DNA of 19,831 bases, taken from positions 1-19,831 of the forward strand of contig CAMETB010000010.1 in the NCBI GenBank assembly GCA_945936265.1, in the 5' to 3' direction. Both the position numbers and the translations under genes were made by a program. The DNA is from an uncultured Clostridia bacterium. Its GTDB lineage: Bacteria; Bacillota; Clostridia; Oscillospirales; CAG-272. The notes under the pieces were generated by a model, which was not told where the DNA came from, did no database searches, and saw only the letters and a list, made by a program, of their open reading frames with translations. The number at the start of each line of letters is the position of its first letter. Positions within the stretch are counted from its first letter, which is position 1. Positions 1 to 7,091 of this stretch are shown piece by piece.

Positions 1-1748
1 AGCGTCTGCTTCTTAGCGCAGATATTGTAGAGGCGCATGAGCAGGGACTTATCCACTTCCACGATGCCGATTATTTTGCACAGCATATGCACAACTGCGA
101 CCTTGTAAACCTTGAGGATATGCTCCAGAACGGCACGGTTATAACCGGAACCATGATAGAAAAGCCTCATTCGTTTGCAACCGCCTGCAACATTGCCACT
201 CAGATAGTAGCGCAGGTTGCTTCCAATCAGTACGGCGGACAGTCGATTTCTCTTACTCACCTTGCGCCGTTTGTTCAGATAAGCCGTGAAAAACTTCGCA
301 ATTCGGTAAGAGAAGAAGTAGAGGCTATCGGCGCAAAAGTTGACGATGAACAGATAAACAAGATAGCGGAAAAGCGTTTGAGAGAGGAAATACGCAGGGG
401 TGTTCAGACCATACAGTATCAGGTAGTAACGCTTCTTACCACAAACGGGCAGGCTCCGTTCGTGACGGTATTTATGTATCTTAACGAGGCAAAGAACGAG
501 CAGGAAAAGAGCGACCTTGCTCTCATAATAGAAGAAACTCTGCGTCAGCGTTATCAGGGCGTAAAGAACGAGAAAGGTGTATGGGTAACTCCTGCATTCC
601 CGAAACTCATATATGTTCTTGAAGAGGACAATATCACCGAGGACAGCAAGTACTGGTATCTTACCAAACTTGCGGCTAAATGTACCGCAAAGCGCATGGT
701 GCCCGACTATATTTCCGAAAAAATGATGCTCAAACTCAAAGTTGATAAAAACGGTGAGGGACATTGCTATCCCTGCATGGGTTGCAGAAGTTTCCTGACG
801 CCTTATGTTGACGAGAACGGAAAGCCGAAATATTACGGGCGTTTCAACCAGGGCGTTGTTACACTTAACCTCCCGGATATAGCACTTTCTTCGGGCGGAA
901 ATGTCACAAAGTTCTGGGAAATATTCGATGAGAGACTTGAGCTTTGCCACCGTGCTCTTATGTGCCGTCATGAGCGCCTCAAAGGTACGCTTTCCGACGC
1001 TGCGCCCATACTCTGGCAGTACGGAGCGTGCGCACGCCTTAAAAAAGGCGAGCCTATCGACAAACTTTTGTACGGCGGATATTCTACAATATCGCTTGGA
1101 TACGCAGGACTTTACGAGTGCGTAAAATATATGACCGGAAAATCTCATACGGATCCGGAAGCAACGCCGTTTGCACTTGAAATAATGACGAGAATGAACG
1201 ACGCTTGCCGTAAGTGGAAAGAGCAGCATAATATAGATTTCAGTATCTACGGAACTCCGCTTGAGTCAACGACTTATAAATTTGCAAAATGCTTGCAGAA
1301 ACGTTTCGGTATCATACCCGGTATAACTGATAAAGGATATATAACAAACTCTTATCATGTTCACGTTACCGAGAAGATAAATGCGTTTGATAAGCTCAAA
1401 TTCGAAGCTCAGTTCCAGCATCTCTCTCCCGGAGGAGCAATAAGTTATGTAGAAGTACCGGATATGCAGCAGAATATAGATGCCGTCCTCGAGGTAATGA
1501 AGTTCATATACGATAATATCATATACGCTGAACTCAATACTAAGTCCGACTACTGCCAGGAGTGCGGTTACGACGGCGAGATAGAAGTTGTTGAGCAGGA
1601 CGGAAAGCTTATCTGGCGTTGCCCTCAATGCGGAAATACAGATCAGGATAAGATGAATGTTGCACGCCGTACATGCGGATATATCGGAACGCAGTTCTGG
1701 AATCAGGGAAGAACGCAGGAAATAAAAGACAGGGTTCTTCATCTTTGA
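1..1748 (+). CDS. nrdD: Anaerobic ribonucleoside-triphosphate reductase, 5'-partial
   Basis: Class III ribonucleotide reductase large subunit, which reduces NTPs to dNTPs in the cytoplasm using a glycyl radical. The gene enters from the left edge; the open frame runs from base 3 (RLLLSADIVEAHEQG...), so about 581 residues are visible and the N-terminal ATP-cone region expected in a full protein of roughly 700 residues lies outside. Visible marks are the HFHDADYFAQHMHNCDL segment, a cysteine cluster CYPCMGC near base 770, two CxxC pairs of the C-terminal zinc site (YCQECG and CPQCG), and the glycyl-radical motif RRTCGYIG near the C-terminus. The TGA stop at 1746-1748 is 3 bases before nrdG, indicating one transcript. 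The internal ATG at 87 is not the start, because homology continues upstream of it. The radical Gly and Cys ligands are intact, so the enzyme is probably functional. Confidence 0.97.
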   Translation, partial: RLLLSADIVEAHEQGLIHFHDADYFAQHMHNCDLVNLEDMLQNGTVITGTMIEKPHSFATACNIATQIVAQVASNQYGGQSISLTHLAPFVQISREKLRNSVREEVEAIGAKVDDEQINKIAEKRLREEIRRGVQTIQYQVVTLLTTNGQAPFVTVFMYLNEAKNEQEKSDLALIIEETLRQRYQGVKNEKGVWVTPAFPKLIYVLEEDNITEDSKYWYLTKLAAKCTAKRMVPDYISEKMMLKLKVDKNGEGHCYPCMGCRSFLTPYVDENGKPKYYGRFNQGVVTLNLPDIALSSGGNVTKFWEIFDERLELCHRALMCRHERLKGTLSDAAPILWQYGACARLKKGEPIDKLLYGGYSTISLGYAGLYECVKYMTGKSHTDPEATPFALEIMTRMNDACRKWKEQHNIDFSIYGTPLESTTYKFAKCLQKRFGIIPGITDKGYITNSYHVHVTEKINAFDKLKFEAQFQHLSPGGAISYVEVPDMQQNIDAVLEVMKFIYDNIIYAELNTKSDYCQECGYDGEIEVVEQDGKLIWRCPQCGNTDQDKMNVARRTCGYIGTQFWNQGRTQEIKDRVLHL

Positions 1749-1751
1749 TAT

Positions 1752-2276
1752 ATGAATTACGGTGCGATAAAAAAGTTTGATGTAGCAAACGGGATAGGAG
1801 TGCGCACGGTACTCTTTGTCTCGGGATGCACCAACAGGTGCGAGGGCTGCTTTCAGCCTGAGACATGGGACTTTAATTACGGAAAGCCTTTTACCAGGGA
1901 AACCGAAGACGAGATAATAAAATCGTGCGAACCGTCCTATATTGCAGGTATTACCGTTCTGGGCGGAGAACCTTTTGAACCGTCAAATCAAAGAGCACTT
2001 GTCCCTTTTCTCGAAAGGTTCGGTAAAGAATGTCCGGACAAAACGGTATGGTGCTTCAGCGGGTTTACGCTTGATAAGGAACTTTTGGTAGATGGCTCAC
2101 ATCCGAGATGTGAGGTTACCGATAAAATGCTCTCTTTGATAGACGTTTTGGTTGACGGGAGATTTGTTCTGCCGTTGCGTAACCTCTGCCTGCGTTTCAG
2201 AGGCTCCGAAAATCAGCGCATTATAGATATGAACGAAACCAGAAAAGCCGGTAAAATAGTACTTTGGGACAAATAA
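1752..2276 (+). CDS. nrdG: Anaerobic ribonucleotide reductase activating protein
   Basis: Radical SAM activase that installs the glycyl radical on NrdD. The 174 residues are normal for the family. The iron-sulfur motif CX3CX2C is C26, C30, C33 within VSGCTNRCEGCFQ, followed by LGGEPFEP (about residues 70-77), the SAM-binding GGE motif, and a C-terminal RFRGSENQRIID segment typical of NrdG. The ATG at 1752 lies 3 bases after the nrdD stop with no strong Shine-Dalgarno sequence, so it probably depends on translational coupling to nrdD. A hairpin starts 2 bases after its stop codon. No oddities were seen. Confidence 0.96.
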   Translation: MNYGAIKKFDVANGIGVRTVLFVSGCTNRCEGCFQPETWDFNYGKPFTRETEDEIIKSCEPSYIAGITVLGGEPFEPSNQRALVPFLERFGKECPDKTVWCFSGFTLDKELLVDGSHPRCEVTDKMLSLIDVLVDGRFVLPLRNLCLRFRGSENQRIIDMNETRKAGKIVLWDK

Positions 2277-2278
2277 TC

Positions 2279-2311
2279 TTAGCGTGTCATCCTCGACGGA
2301 TAACACGCTAA
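2279..2311 (+). terminator. Hairpin directly after nrdG
   Basis: Inverted repeat TTAGCGTGT-C-ATCC / GGAT-A-ACACGCTAA: 13 pairs interrupted by one C-A mismatch, with a 5-base loop. It starts 2 bases after the nrdG stop. No U-run follows (the next bases are CTAAGTTTG), so it may be an mRNA-stabilising 3' hairpin or a weak terminator. Confidence 0.55.
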
Positions 2312-2312
2312 A

Positions 2313-2476
2313 CTAAGTTTGCCCTTTGGGCAAGTGAAGTTTCCCTTGTAAGTGAAGTTATCCTGCGGATAGTGAAGTTTTGCCTTCGGCAAAGTGGGCA
2401 AACTTAACTTCACTTGTGTGTAGCACAAACTTCACTGCGAAGCAACTTCACTTTTGCAATAGCAAAAACTTCACTG
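2313..2476. repeat. Modular palindromic repeat of AGTGAAGTT / AACTTCACT boxes and mini-hairpins
   Basis: The left half carries AGTGAAGTT at 2333-2341, 2351-2359 and 2371-2379. The right half carries its exact complement AACTTCACT at 2406-2414, 2428-2436, 2444-2452 and 2467-2475. Between boxes sit small stems: TTGCCC/GGGCAA (2319-2333), TATCC/GGATA (2359-2371), TTTGCC/GGCAAA (2379-2393), TTGTGT/GCACAA (2414-2428), TGC/GCA with a GAA loop (2436-2444), and TTTTGC/GCAAAA (2452-2467). Also, TAAGTTTGCCC (2314-2324) can pair with GGGCAAACTTA (2396-2406). The element is therefore a large imperfect palindrome with competing folds. It lies between convergent genes, as REP-type elements often do. It has no coding character. 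Confidence 0.85.
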
Positions 2477-2482
2477 AAATAA

Positions 2483-2525
2483 AAAGAGAGAACATTACGG
2501 AAAGTATCCGTTTTGTTCTCTCTTT
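2483..2525. terminator. Strong bidirectional terminator
   Basis: The long stem AAAGAGAGAACA / TGTTCTCTCTTT encloses an inner hairpin ACGGA/TCCGT. On the minus strand the stem is followed by CTTTTTATTTC, giving a U-rich tail for the YwaF-like gene that ends at 2553. On the plus strand it ends in TTT. It separates the convergent nrdDG and YwaF units. Confidence 0.8.
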
Positions 2526-2552
2526 GTGCTTGCTATGGGATTATTTAACCGG

Positions 2553-3434
2553 TCACGGCTGTTTGTTTTCTTTTTTGAATTTTTCTTTGAAAAAGGTTTT
2601 TATGCTTGAAAATCCATTTTTAATAAACGATATAAAGTTATTAAACCCATCCCTGTCGAACACTGCGCCGAGAGCAAAAACAAGAACAGTTATGAGAATA
2701 TACATAGGTATCGCGTACCATAAAATCGGGATATAAATTTTCCCTTCGGCGTTACCGAGAAATACATTTGGAGAGAGGGCGGATATTAAGTTCGTAAGCC
2801 AGCCGAAGTTTGCAGGCGGATGCATACACCAACATGGATTTATAAGCGAAAGAGAAGCGAAAAGATCATTTATATTCAGCCCCGGATAAAGTCCGAGCGC
2901 GACAAAAACCATGTCGTTAAAGAGTATCATAATAAGTGCAAAGAAGAAAACAAAACCTATTTTGTAGAAATTCCTGAATCTTATTTTGTGAATACCCAAC
3001 AGGCAGGGCAGAATCGACGATGCAAAGAGAAGAGAATGGCAGAAATAAAATCTGTATGCTTCCCACTGAAAAGCGCTCTGCCCGATAAACCAATATGGAA
3101 CGAGAATTGCTATCATACCCGCGGTTGTTCCTAAATATGTGAGAAAATCGCGCATAAGCGGGGAGCCGAACAAAATAACAAACGGAGATATAATTATAAG
3201 GAAAGCGCACATATTGTAGGCACTTTCAAGATATGAAAAGCCTGTCCCGAAATATTGCGGATAAATTATCGGTTTCATAAGATGTTGCAAAAGATTTATG
3301 GATGCGACAGAGAGCACGAGAATTTTTTTTGCAAAGTCAGACCTTTTTCTGAACAGGAAATAAAGCCCTGTACATAAACCCAGGGACAAGATTATATACA
3401 TAAAATAGGCGAATGAACCGTAGTAAATAAGCAT
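2553..3434 (-). CDS. YwaF/TMEM164-like multi-pass membrane protein
   Basis: Integral membrane protein of 293 residues with about seven hydrophobic segments and a basic C-terminal tail rich in Phe and Lys. It resembles the YwaF family (TIGR02206), which I recall as related to eukaryotic TMEM164, a proposed cysteine-dependent phospholipid acyltransferase. The conserved-looking Cys (C76 in AYNMCAF) and His (H133 in RFYFCHSL) are placed as expected for that family. The reading frame opens at a GTG (3458) without a ribosome site, but GGAG at 3441-3444 lies 6 bases before an ATG at 3434, so I chose that start. It lies downstream of the C92-like hydrolase on the same strand, with a 41-base gap, and is probably co-transcribed. 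Catalytic activity in the bacterial members is not established; family assignment is by recall. Confidence 0.65.
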   Translation of the reverse strand: MLIYYGSFAYFMYIILSLGLCTGLYFLFRKRSDFAKKILVLSVASINLLQHLMKPIIYPQYFGTGFSYLESAYNMCAFLIIISPFVILFGSPLMRDFLTYLGTTAGMIAILVPYWFIGQSAFQWEAYRFYFCHSLLFASSILPCLLGIHKIRFRNFYKIGFVFFFALIMILFNDMVFVALGLYPGLNINDLFASLSLINPCWCMHPPANFGWLTNLISALSPNVFLGNAEGKIYIPILWYAIPMYILITVLVFALGAVFDRDGFNNFISFIKNGFSSIKTFFKEKFKKENKQP

Positions 3435-3475
3435 AATAAACTCCGCATTTTTTTGCACGCTTTTTGTGCATATTT

Positions 3476-4309
3476 TTACTTCCAGAGGTTGTCGGGGTCA
3501 AATCCGTAAATCTGGACAATGTCGAGGTATTCGGAATGTGCAATATCCTTGGGTGTCACAAGACCGCTCCCGTCGGAATCTATATCAATACCGAATTTTT
3601 TATAAGCATACCATACAAGATGTGAACATTGAGTCGTCTTTATTGTTTCTTCATATTTCGGGGATAAAATTCCCACCGTTGACGAGTAGGGAATACCGAC
3701 AAGATTATTTCTTGCATATTCGGCAACGCTTTCCCTCGTTTCTTTATCAAGTTTCGGGCGCAAAACCATAACGCTTGCACGGTCCGTAAAATCGGATATG
3801 CCGGAAATCTCGCTTAAAGAACCTGCCCGTACGGCATTTAATATAAGACCTTTTTTTGCGTCGACCACAATAGCCGCATGACCGCATCTCCATGAGGAAA
3901 TGTGTGTTGAGGAAGAAATAAGAATATCACCGTCCTGAAGATCCGCAAGTTTAATGTGACTTTCAAGACATTCTATGTATGAAAACATCGACCAGTTAGA
4001 GCACTGATAATCTATATCCGAGAAAAATTGTTCCTGCATTTCTGCAATGGAATCTTTGTCGCCTTTTTCAAGTAAGTCGCATACGGCAATTTTTGCAAGA
4101 CCTGTCTGACGGTATATAAGTTCATAATCTTCATCTGTAAGTTCCGTCTTGTCAAGGATGTCGGAAAGATCAACCTTTTCATAATCAGGGTGGAAATATT
4201 CCCGATTATCGGCAATTAAAACTCCTGCTCTTAAAATCAGAAGGATAATACTGCAAATGAGAAGAGCAATAGCAATCACAAATGATGCCGCATGCAAAAC
4301 TTTCTTCAT
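3476..4309 (-). CDS. Permuted papain-fold cysteine hydrolase (YiiX/C92-like), membrane-anchored
   Basis: 277 residues. Residues 6-33 form one hydrophobic signal anchor, so the catalytic part is probably outside the membrane. LQDGDILIS (about 124-132) and CGHAAIVV (H144) are followed much later by TTQCSHLVWYAYKKFGID (C228). The order His then Cys is the circularly permuted NlpC/P60 arrangement of YiiX and peptidase family C92, whose members are proposed to hydrolyse or transfer amide or acyl groups on lipids or peptides. AAAGGAG precedes the ATG at 4309. It follows the histidine kinase gene by 75 bases but has its own likely promoter at 4338-4366. The substrate is unknown. A canonical NlpC/P60 endopeptidase is less likely because of the motif order. 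Confidence 0.7.
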   Translation of the reverse strand: MKKVLHAASFVIAIALLICSIILLILRAGVLIADNREYFHPDYEKVDLSDILDKTELTDEDYELIYRQTGLAKIAVCDLLEKGDKDSIAEMQEQFFSDIDYQCSNWSMFSYIECLESHIKLADLQDGDILISSSTHISSWRCGHAAIVVDAKKGLILNAVRAGSLSEISGISDFTDRASVMVLRPKLDKETRESVAEYARNNLVGIPYSSTVGILSPKYEETIKTTQCSHLVWYAYKKFGIDIDSDGSGLVTPKDIAHSEYLDIVQIYGFDPDNLWK

Positions 4310-4337
4310 CTGATTCTCCTTTAAAACAAATAATCTA

Positions 4338-4366
4338 ATTTGAAAAAATTAAACAGATAATGTCAA
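4338..4366 (-). promoter_or_regulatory. Sigma-A promoter for the C92-like/YwaF-like pair
   Basis: On the minus strand, a consensus -35 box TTGACA (plus-strand 4361-4366) is followed after 17 bases by TCAAAT (plus-strand 4338-4343), which matches the -10 consensus at 4 of 6 positions. It sits in the gap between the histidine kinase stop and the hydrolase start, so the downstream pair can be transcribed independently of the two-component genes. Confidence 0.5.
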
Positions 4367-4384
4367 AAAGCCGCATGAGTGTCG

Positions 4385-5425
4385 CTAATTCGGCAAAATC
4401 ACGGTAAATACCGAGCCTTTTCCAAGTTCACTTTCGACCGATATTTCACCGCCCTCTATATCCAGTATGCGTTTAACCATAGCGAGACCGAGCCCGTTGC
4501 CTTCGGATTTATGTGCGGTATCTCCCTGATAGAATTTTTCAAATATATGTTTCTTAACTTCTTCGCTCATTCCAATGCCGTTATCTGATACGGAAACCAC
4601 TATTTTTTTGTCTTTTTCGTATGACGATACTTTTATCTCGCCGTTTTCATCGGAATATTTTATAGCATTTGTAAACAAATTATGCCACACGTGTCTGAGA
4701 AGCGACTCGTTGCCTACATAAGTTGTTTTTGACAATGATATGTCGAAATTTATGTTTTTCTTTGACCACACGGGCTCGAGCAAAAGAAGTTCTTTCCTTA
4801 TCTGTTCGTCAAGTCTGTACGGTGCCGTCTCGTCTATGAAATTGCGGTTTTCTATTCTTGAGAGATAGAGAATATTTTCAGAAAGAGATACGAGTTTTTT
4901 TGAGTTGGAAAGTATCTTTTCCGTATATTCCGCCCGTTCTTTCTCACCTATTTCGGGATTTTCAAGCAGAGTTGCATAGCCGTCAATCGCGGCAATCGGA
5001 GTTTTAAACTCATGGGATACATTCGTTATGAAATCGCTCCGGAGCGTCTCTATACTTGACAGTTCCTTTACCATGCTGTTAAAACTCCGGTTCATCTGAG
5101 ATATTTCTCTTATTTTGCTTTCGCTCGGCAACCTCACATCAAAATCTCCTTTTGATACTTTGGAGAAAGCGTTGTTTATCCTGTCTATAGGAGAGAGAAA
5201 TCTTTTCGAAACGAAAACAGAAATGAGAGTCCCTATCAGAATTCCCGTCAGAAGAAACGGTATTACAAGGTATTTACTTGCTTCCGTATTGAAACTTTTG
5301 AGTTCCGAGCCGTAGAAGATATAAACGAGAGTAAGCATTATAAAGAGGGAAACAACAAGTATACCTATCACTATCAAAGTAAAGTAAAACCACATTTTGA
5401 GAGATTTTTTGCGCTTTTCTATCAT
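4385..5425 (-). CDS. Sensor histidine kinase (HAMP, HisKA, HATPase)
   Basis: Membrane sensor of 346 residues that autophosphorylates and passes phosphate to the adjacent regulator. TM1 is about residues 10-38; only a short loop of about 15 residues lies between it and TM2 (about 52-72), so there is no sizeable extracellular sensor domain. A HAMP linker follows (about 73-125). The H box VSHEFKTP has H138. The N box HNLFTNAIKYS has N249 and N253, G1 is DNGIG (281-285), the F box is FEKFYQG, and G2 is GNGLGL (310-314). The start ATG overlaps the regulator stop by 4 bases (ATGA type), so the pair is translationally coupled. The short outer loop suggests intramembrane or envelope-stress sensing, or an accessory membrane partner. 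That is inference. Confidence 0.94.
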   Translation of the reverse strand: MIEKRKKSLKMWFYFTLIVIGILVVSLFIMLTLVYIFYGSELKSFNTEASKYLVIPFLLTGILIGTLISVFVSKRFLSPIDRINNAFSKVSKGDFDVRLPSESKIREISQMNRSFNSMVKELSSIETLRSDFITNVSHEFKTPIAAIDGYATLLENPEIGEKERAEYTEKILSNSKKLVSLSENILYLSRIENRNFIDETAPYRLDEQIRKELLLLEPVWSKKNINFDISLSKTTYVGNESLLRHVWHNLFTNAIKYSDENGEIKVSSYEKDKKIVVSVSDNGIGMSEEVKKHIFEKFYQGDTAHKSEGNGLGLAMVKRILDIEGGEISVESELGKGSVFTVILPN

Positions 5426-6093
5426 TTTTTCACCGCCCTGTATCCAAGACCTCTTATTGTCGTTATAACGAAATCGTCACAGTCCGAAAAGCGCTCTCTC
5501 AACCTGTTTATATGAGTGTTTATCGTTCTGTCGTCAGTTTCACTGTCCATACCCCATATTTCATCCATAAGTTGCTGGCGCGTAAATATTTTCCCGGGAT
5601 ATGAAAGAAATTTATAAAGAAGCATAAACTCTTTTTTCGGAAGATATATTTCTTTACCGCTCACTGTTACGGTCATTGACGCATAGTCAAGTACGGTTTT
5701 ACCGACTGTTATTTTGTTTTCGCTCGCTATTTTTGCACGCCTCAGGAGTGCTTTTACTCTTATTACCAACTCATCGAGATTCACCGGCTTGACCATAAAG
5801 TCGTCGGTCCCCGAACTGAAACCATGCTCAAGCGCGTCATAATCGTCCTTTGCCGTAACCATAAGTACAGGCAGAGAATAGTCCGCCTTTCTCAAAGCCT
5901 CGGTAAGCTCAAAGCCGTCCATTACAGGCATCATTATATCTGCAATCATGAGATCTATGTACTCTCTGTCAAATATTTCGAGAGCCTCCTCACCGTTTGA
6001 TGCCTCAAAACAGTTAAATCCTGCGTTTGTGAGAGTTGCGACAAACAGTTCTCTCAGATCCCTGTTATCTTCGACAATCATAATGTTGAACAC
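5422..6093 (-). CDS. OmpR/PhoB-family response regulator
   Basis: 223 residues. The receiver domain (1 to about 115) has acidic residues E8 and D9, phospho-acceptor D52 in ADIMMP, T80 and K102 (MVKP). The C-terminal winged-helix domain has the usual PKKEFMLL, FTRQQLMDEIWG, DDRTINTHINRLR and TTIRGLGYR elements. The start is GTG at 6093, supported by GAGGTGAT a few bases upstream; the later in-frame ATG (Met5) has no such site. The kinase gene follows with a 4-base overlap. It is divergent from the PlsC-DagK-PlsC genes, and the shared 140-base region carries an 11-bp-phased direct repeat typical of OmpR-family sites, so regulation of that operon is a reasonable inference. Confidence 0.95.
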   Translation of the reverse strand: MFNIMIVEDNRDLRELFVATLTNAGFNCFEASNGEEALEIFDREYIDLMIADIMMPVMDGFELTEALRKADYSLPVLMVTAKDDYDALEHGFSSGTDDFMVKPVNLDELVIRVKALLRRAKIASENKITVGKTVLDYASMTVTVSGKEIYLPKKEFMLLYKFLSYPGKIFTRQQLMDEIWGMDSETDDRTINTHINRLRERFSDCDDFVITTIRGLGYRAVKK

Positions 6094-6111
6094 AATATCA
6101 CCTCAGTCTGA

Positions 6112-6146
6112 CATTTTATCATAAAATGAGATAATTTTGTGCTTAA
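6112..6146 (-). promoter_or_regulatory. Putative promoter of the two-component genes with palindrome
   Basis: On the minus strand TATGAT (plus-strand 6118-6123) could be the -10 box, with a weak TTAAGC -35 box (6141-6146) at 17-base spacing. The -10 box lies inside a perfect 8-1-8 palindrome, CATTTTAT-C-ATAAAATG (6112-6128), which could be an operator or a 5' UTR hairpin. Confidence 0.4.
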
Positions 6147-6154
6147 TCTCAAAA

Positions 6155-6189
6155 AAGTTTACATTAAGTTTACTTTGTGATGTTAGAAT
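6155..6189 (+). promoter_or_regulatory. OmpR/PhoB-type direct repeat and extended -10 promoter of the acyltransferase operon
   Basis: AAGTTTAC occurs at 6155-6162 and again at 6166-6173, an 11-bp step, which puts both copies on the same face of the helix. Ten bases later comes an extended -10 box, TGT-TAGAAT (6181-6189). There is no good -35 box. This spacing matches the known PhoB-type layout, in which the activator box replaces the -35 element. Binding by the adjacent regulator is inferred. Confidence 0.55.
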
Positions 6190-6220
6190 TTTCGTGAAAA
6201 GGACGAAATTTCTCTTTTCC

Positions 6221-6227
6221 GGAGGGG
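6221..6227 (+). promoter_or_regulatory. Ribosome binding site that fixes a TTG start
   Basis: GGAGGGG lies 6 bases before the TTG at 6234. No ATG or GTG is as well placed, so the TTG is the start of the first acyltransferase. Confidence 0.75.
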
Positions 6228-6233
6228 ATCTGC

Positions 6234-7091
6234 TTGAAAATACATAGATTTAATCTTATTGCATCGGCGATAATTTGCGTCGTTGTTTCGTTGCTTACGG
6301 TAAGAGCACTCCGGCAGTTGTGGATAATACCGGTATCGTTTATCGGAGCACTTGCCGTTATGTTCCTTGTTTCGTGGTTCGGCATAGCAGTCGTATCTCT
6401 TACCATAAACTTCAAGAAAACATATGATGCGCCGAGTAAATTCTATTCGAAATTTTTCAACATGGCGTATGATTATCTTTATACACTTGCGGGAGCGAGA
6501 GTCGAGGTAAGCGGGCTTGAACTTGTGCCTGATGACAGACCTTTTATCATAGTGTCCAATCATCGTTCCAATTTTGATAACATGATAGAGAGCAACGTTC
6601 TGAAGAAATATCCCATAGCGTATATTTCAAAACCCGCCAACTTCAAAATCCCTATGGGGCGCAGGTTTATGAAAAGATGCTGTTATCTCTCAATAAGCAG
6701 AGAAAGTCCTCTGCAGGCTCTGAAAACCGTAAATCAGGCAATAGACCTGATAAAAAGCGGCGTTACCTCAATAGGCATATATCCTGAGGGGCATCGTTCA
6801 AAGAGCAGGGAAATGGGAGAGTTCAAACTCGGTTATATCAGGATAGCCGCTAACGCCGGGTGCCCGATCGTCGTCTCGACGATAACCGGCACGGAAAAAA
6901 TACATAAGCGGTTCCCATTCAGGACCACAAAGGTTCATTTTAGCATACTGGGCGTCGTTGAGCCGGAGGAAATACAGTCTTCAAAGCCGAAAGAGCTTTC
7001 GGATAAAATAAGAAATATGATGGAAGAAAATCTTATAGAACAAGGAGAAATAAAAGATGACGCACGTACTTTACAATTCTGCATCGGATAA
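6234..7091 (+). CDS. PlsC-like 1-acyl-sn-glycerol-3-phosphate acyltransferase
   Basis: Membrane acyltransferase of 285 residues predicted to acylate lysophosphatidate or a related lysolipid. Two hydrophobic segments (about 8-23 and 31-57) precede the catalytic domain. Motif I is SNHRSNFD (HX4D: H110, D115), and motif III is IYPEGHRS (182-189). The conserved block with KPANFKIPMG lies between them. The TTG start is supported by the GGAGGGG site. The last 35 bases overlap the start of the lipid kinase gene in another frame, so the genes are co-transcribed and probably coupled. The two N-terminal membrane segments are more than the minimal PlsC has. The exact acyl acceptor cannot be read from the sequence. 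Confidence 0.88.
   Translation: MKIHRFNLIASAIICVVVSLLTVRALRQLWIIPVSFIGALAVMFLVSWFGIAVVSLTINFKKTYDAPSKFYSKFFNMAYDYLYTLAGARVEVSGLELVPDDRPFIIVSNHRSNFDNMIESNVLKKYPIAYISKPANFKIPMGRRFMKRCCYLSISRESPLQALKTVNQAIDLIKSGVTSIGIYPEGHRSKSREMGEFKLGYIRIAANAGCPIVVSTITGTEKIHKRFPFRTTKVHFSILGVVEPEEIQSSKPKELSDKIRNMMEENLIEQGEIKDDARTLQFCIG

Noticed and set aside
1266..1742. Minus-strand frame of 158 residues inside nrdD
   Set aside because: It is a shadow of a well-supported gene, with no family resemblance.
2313..2476. CRISPR array
   Set aside because: The repeated unit is only 9 bases, spacers are 7-16 bases and self-complementary, and the repeat flips orientation halfway through.
2380..2736. Plus-strand coding frame of 118 residues
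   Set aside because: It crosses the modular repeat and the terminator and runs antisense to the YwaF-like gene, with no ribosome site and no recognisable domain.
3435..3458. GTG start extending the YwaF-like protein by 8 residues
   Set aside because: No ribosome site precedes the GTG, while GGAG is correctly spaced before the ATG at 3434.
3476..4309. Canonical NlpC/P60 endopeptidase
   Set aside because: The catalytic His precedes the Cys, the reverse of the canonical order, so the permuted YiiX/C92 fold fits better.
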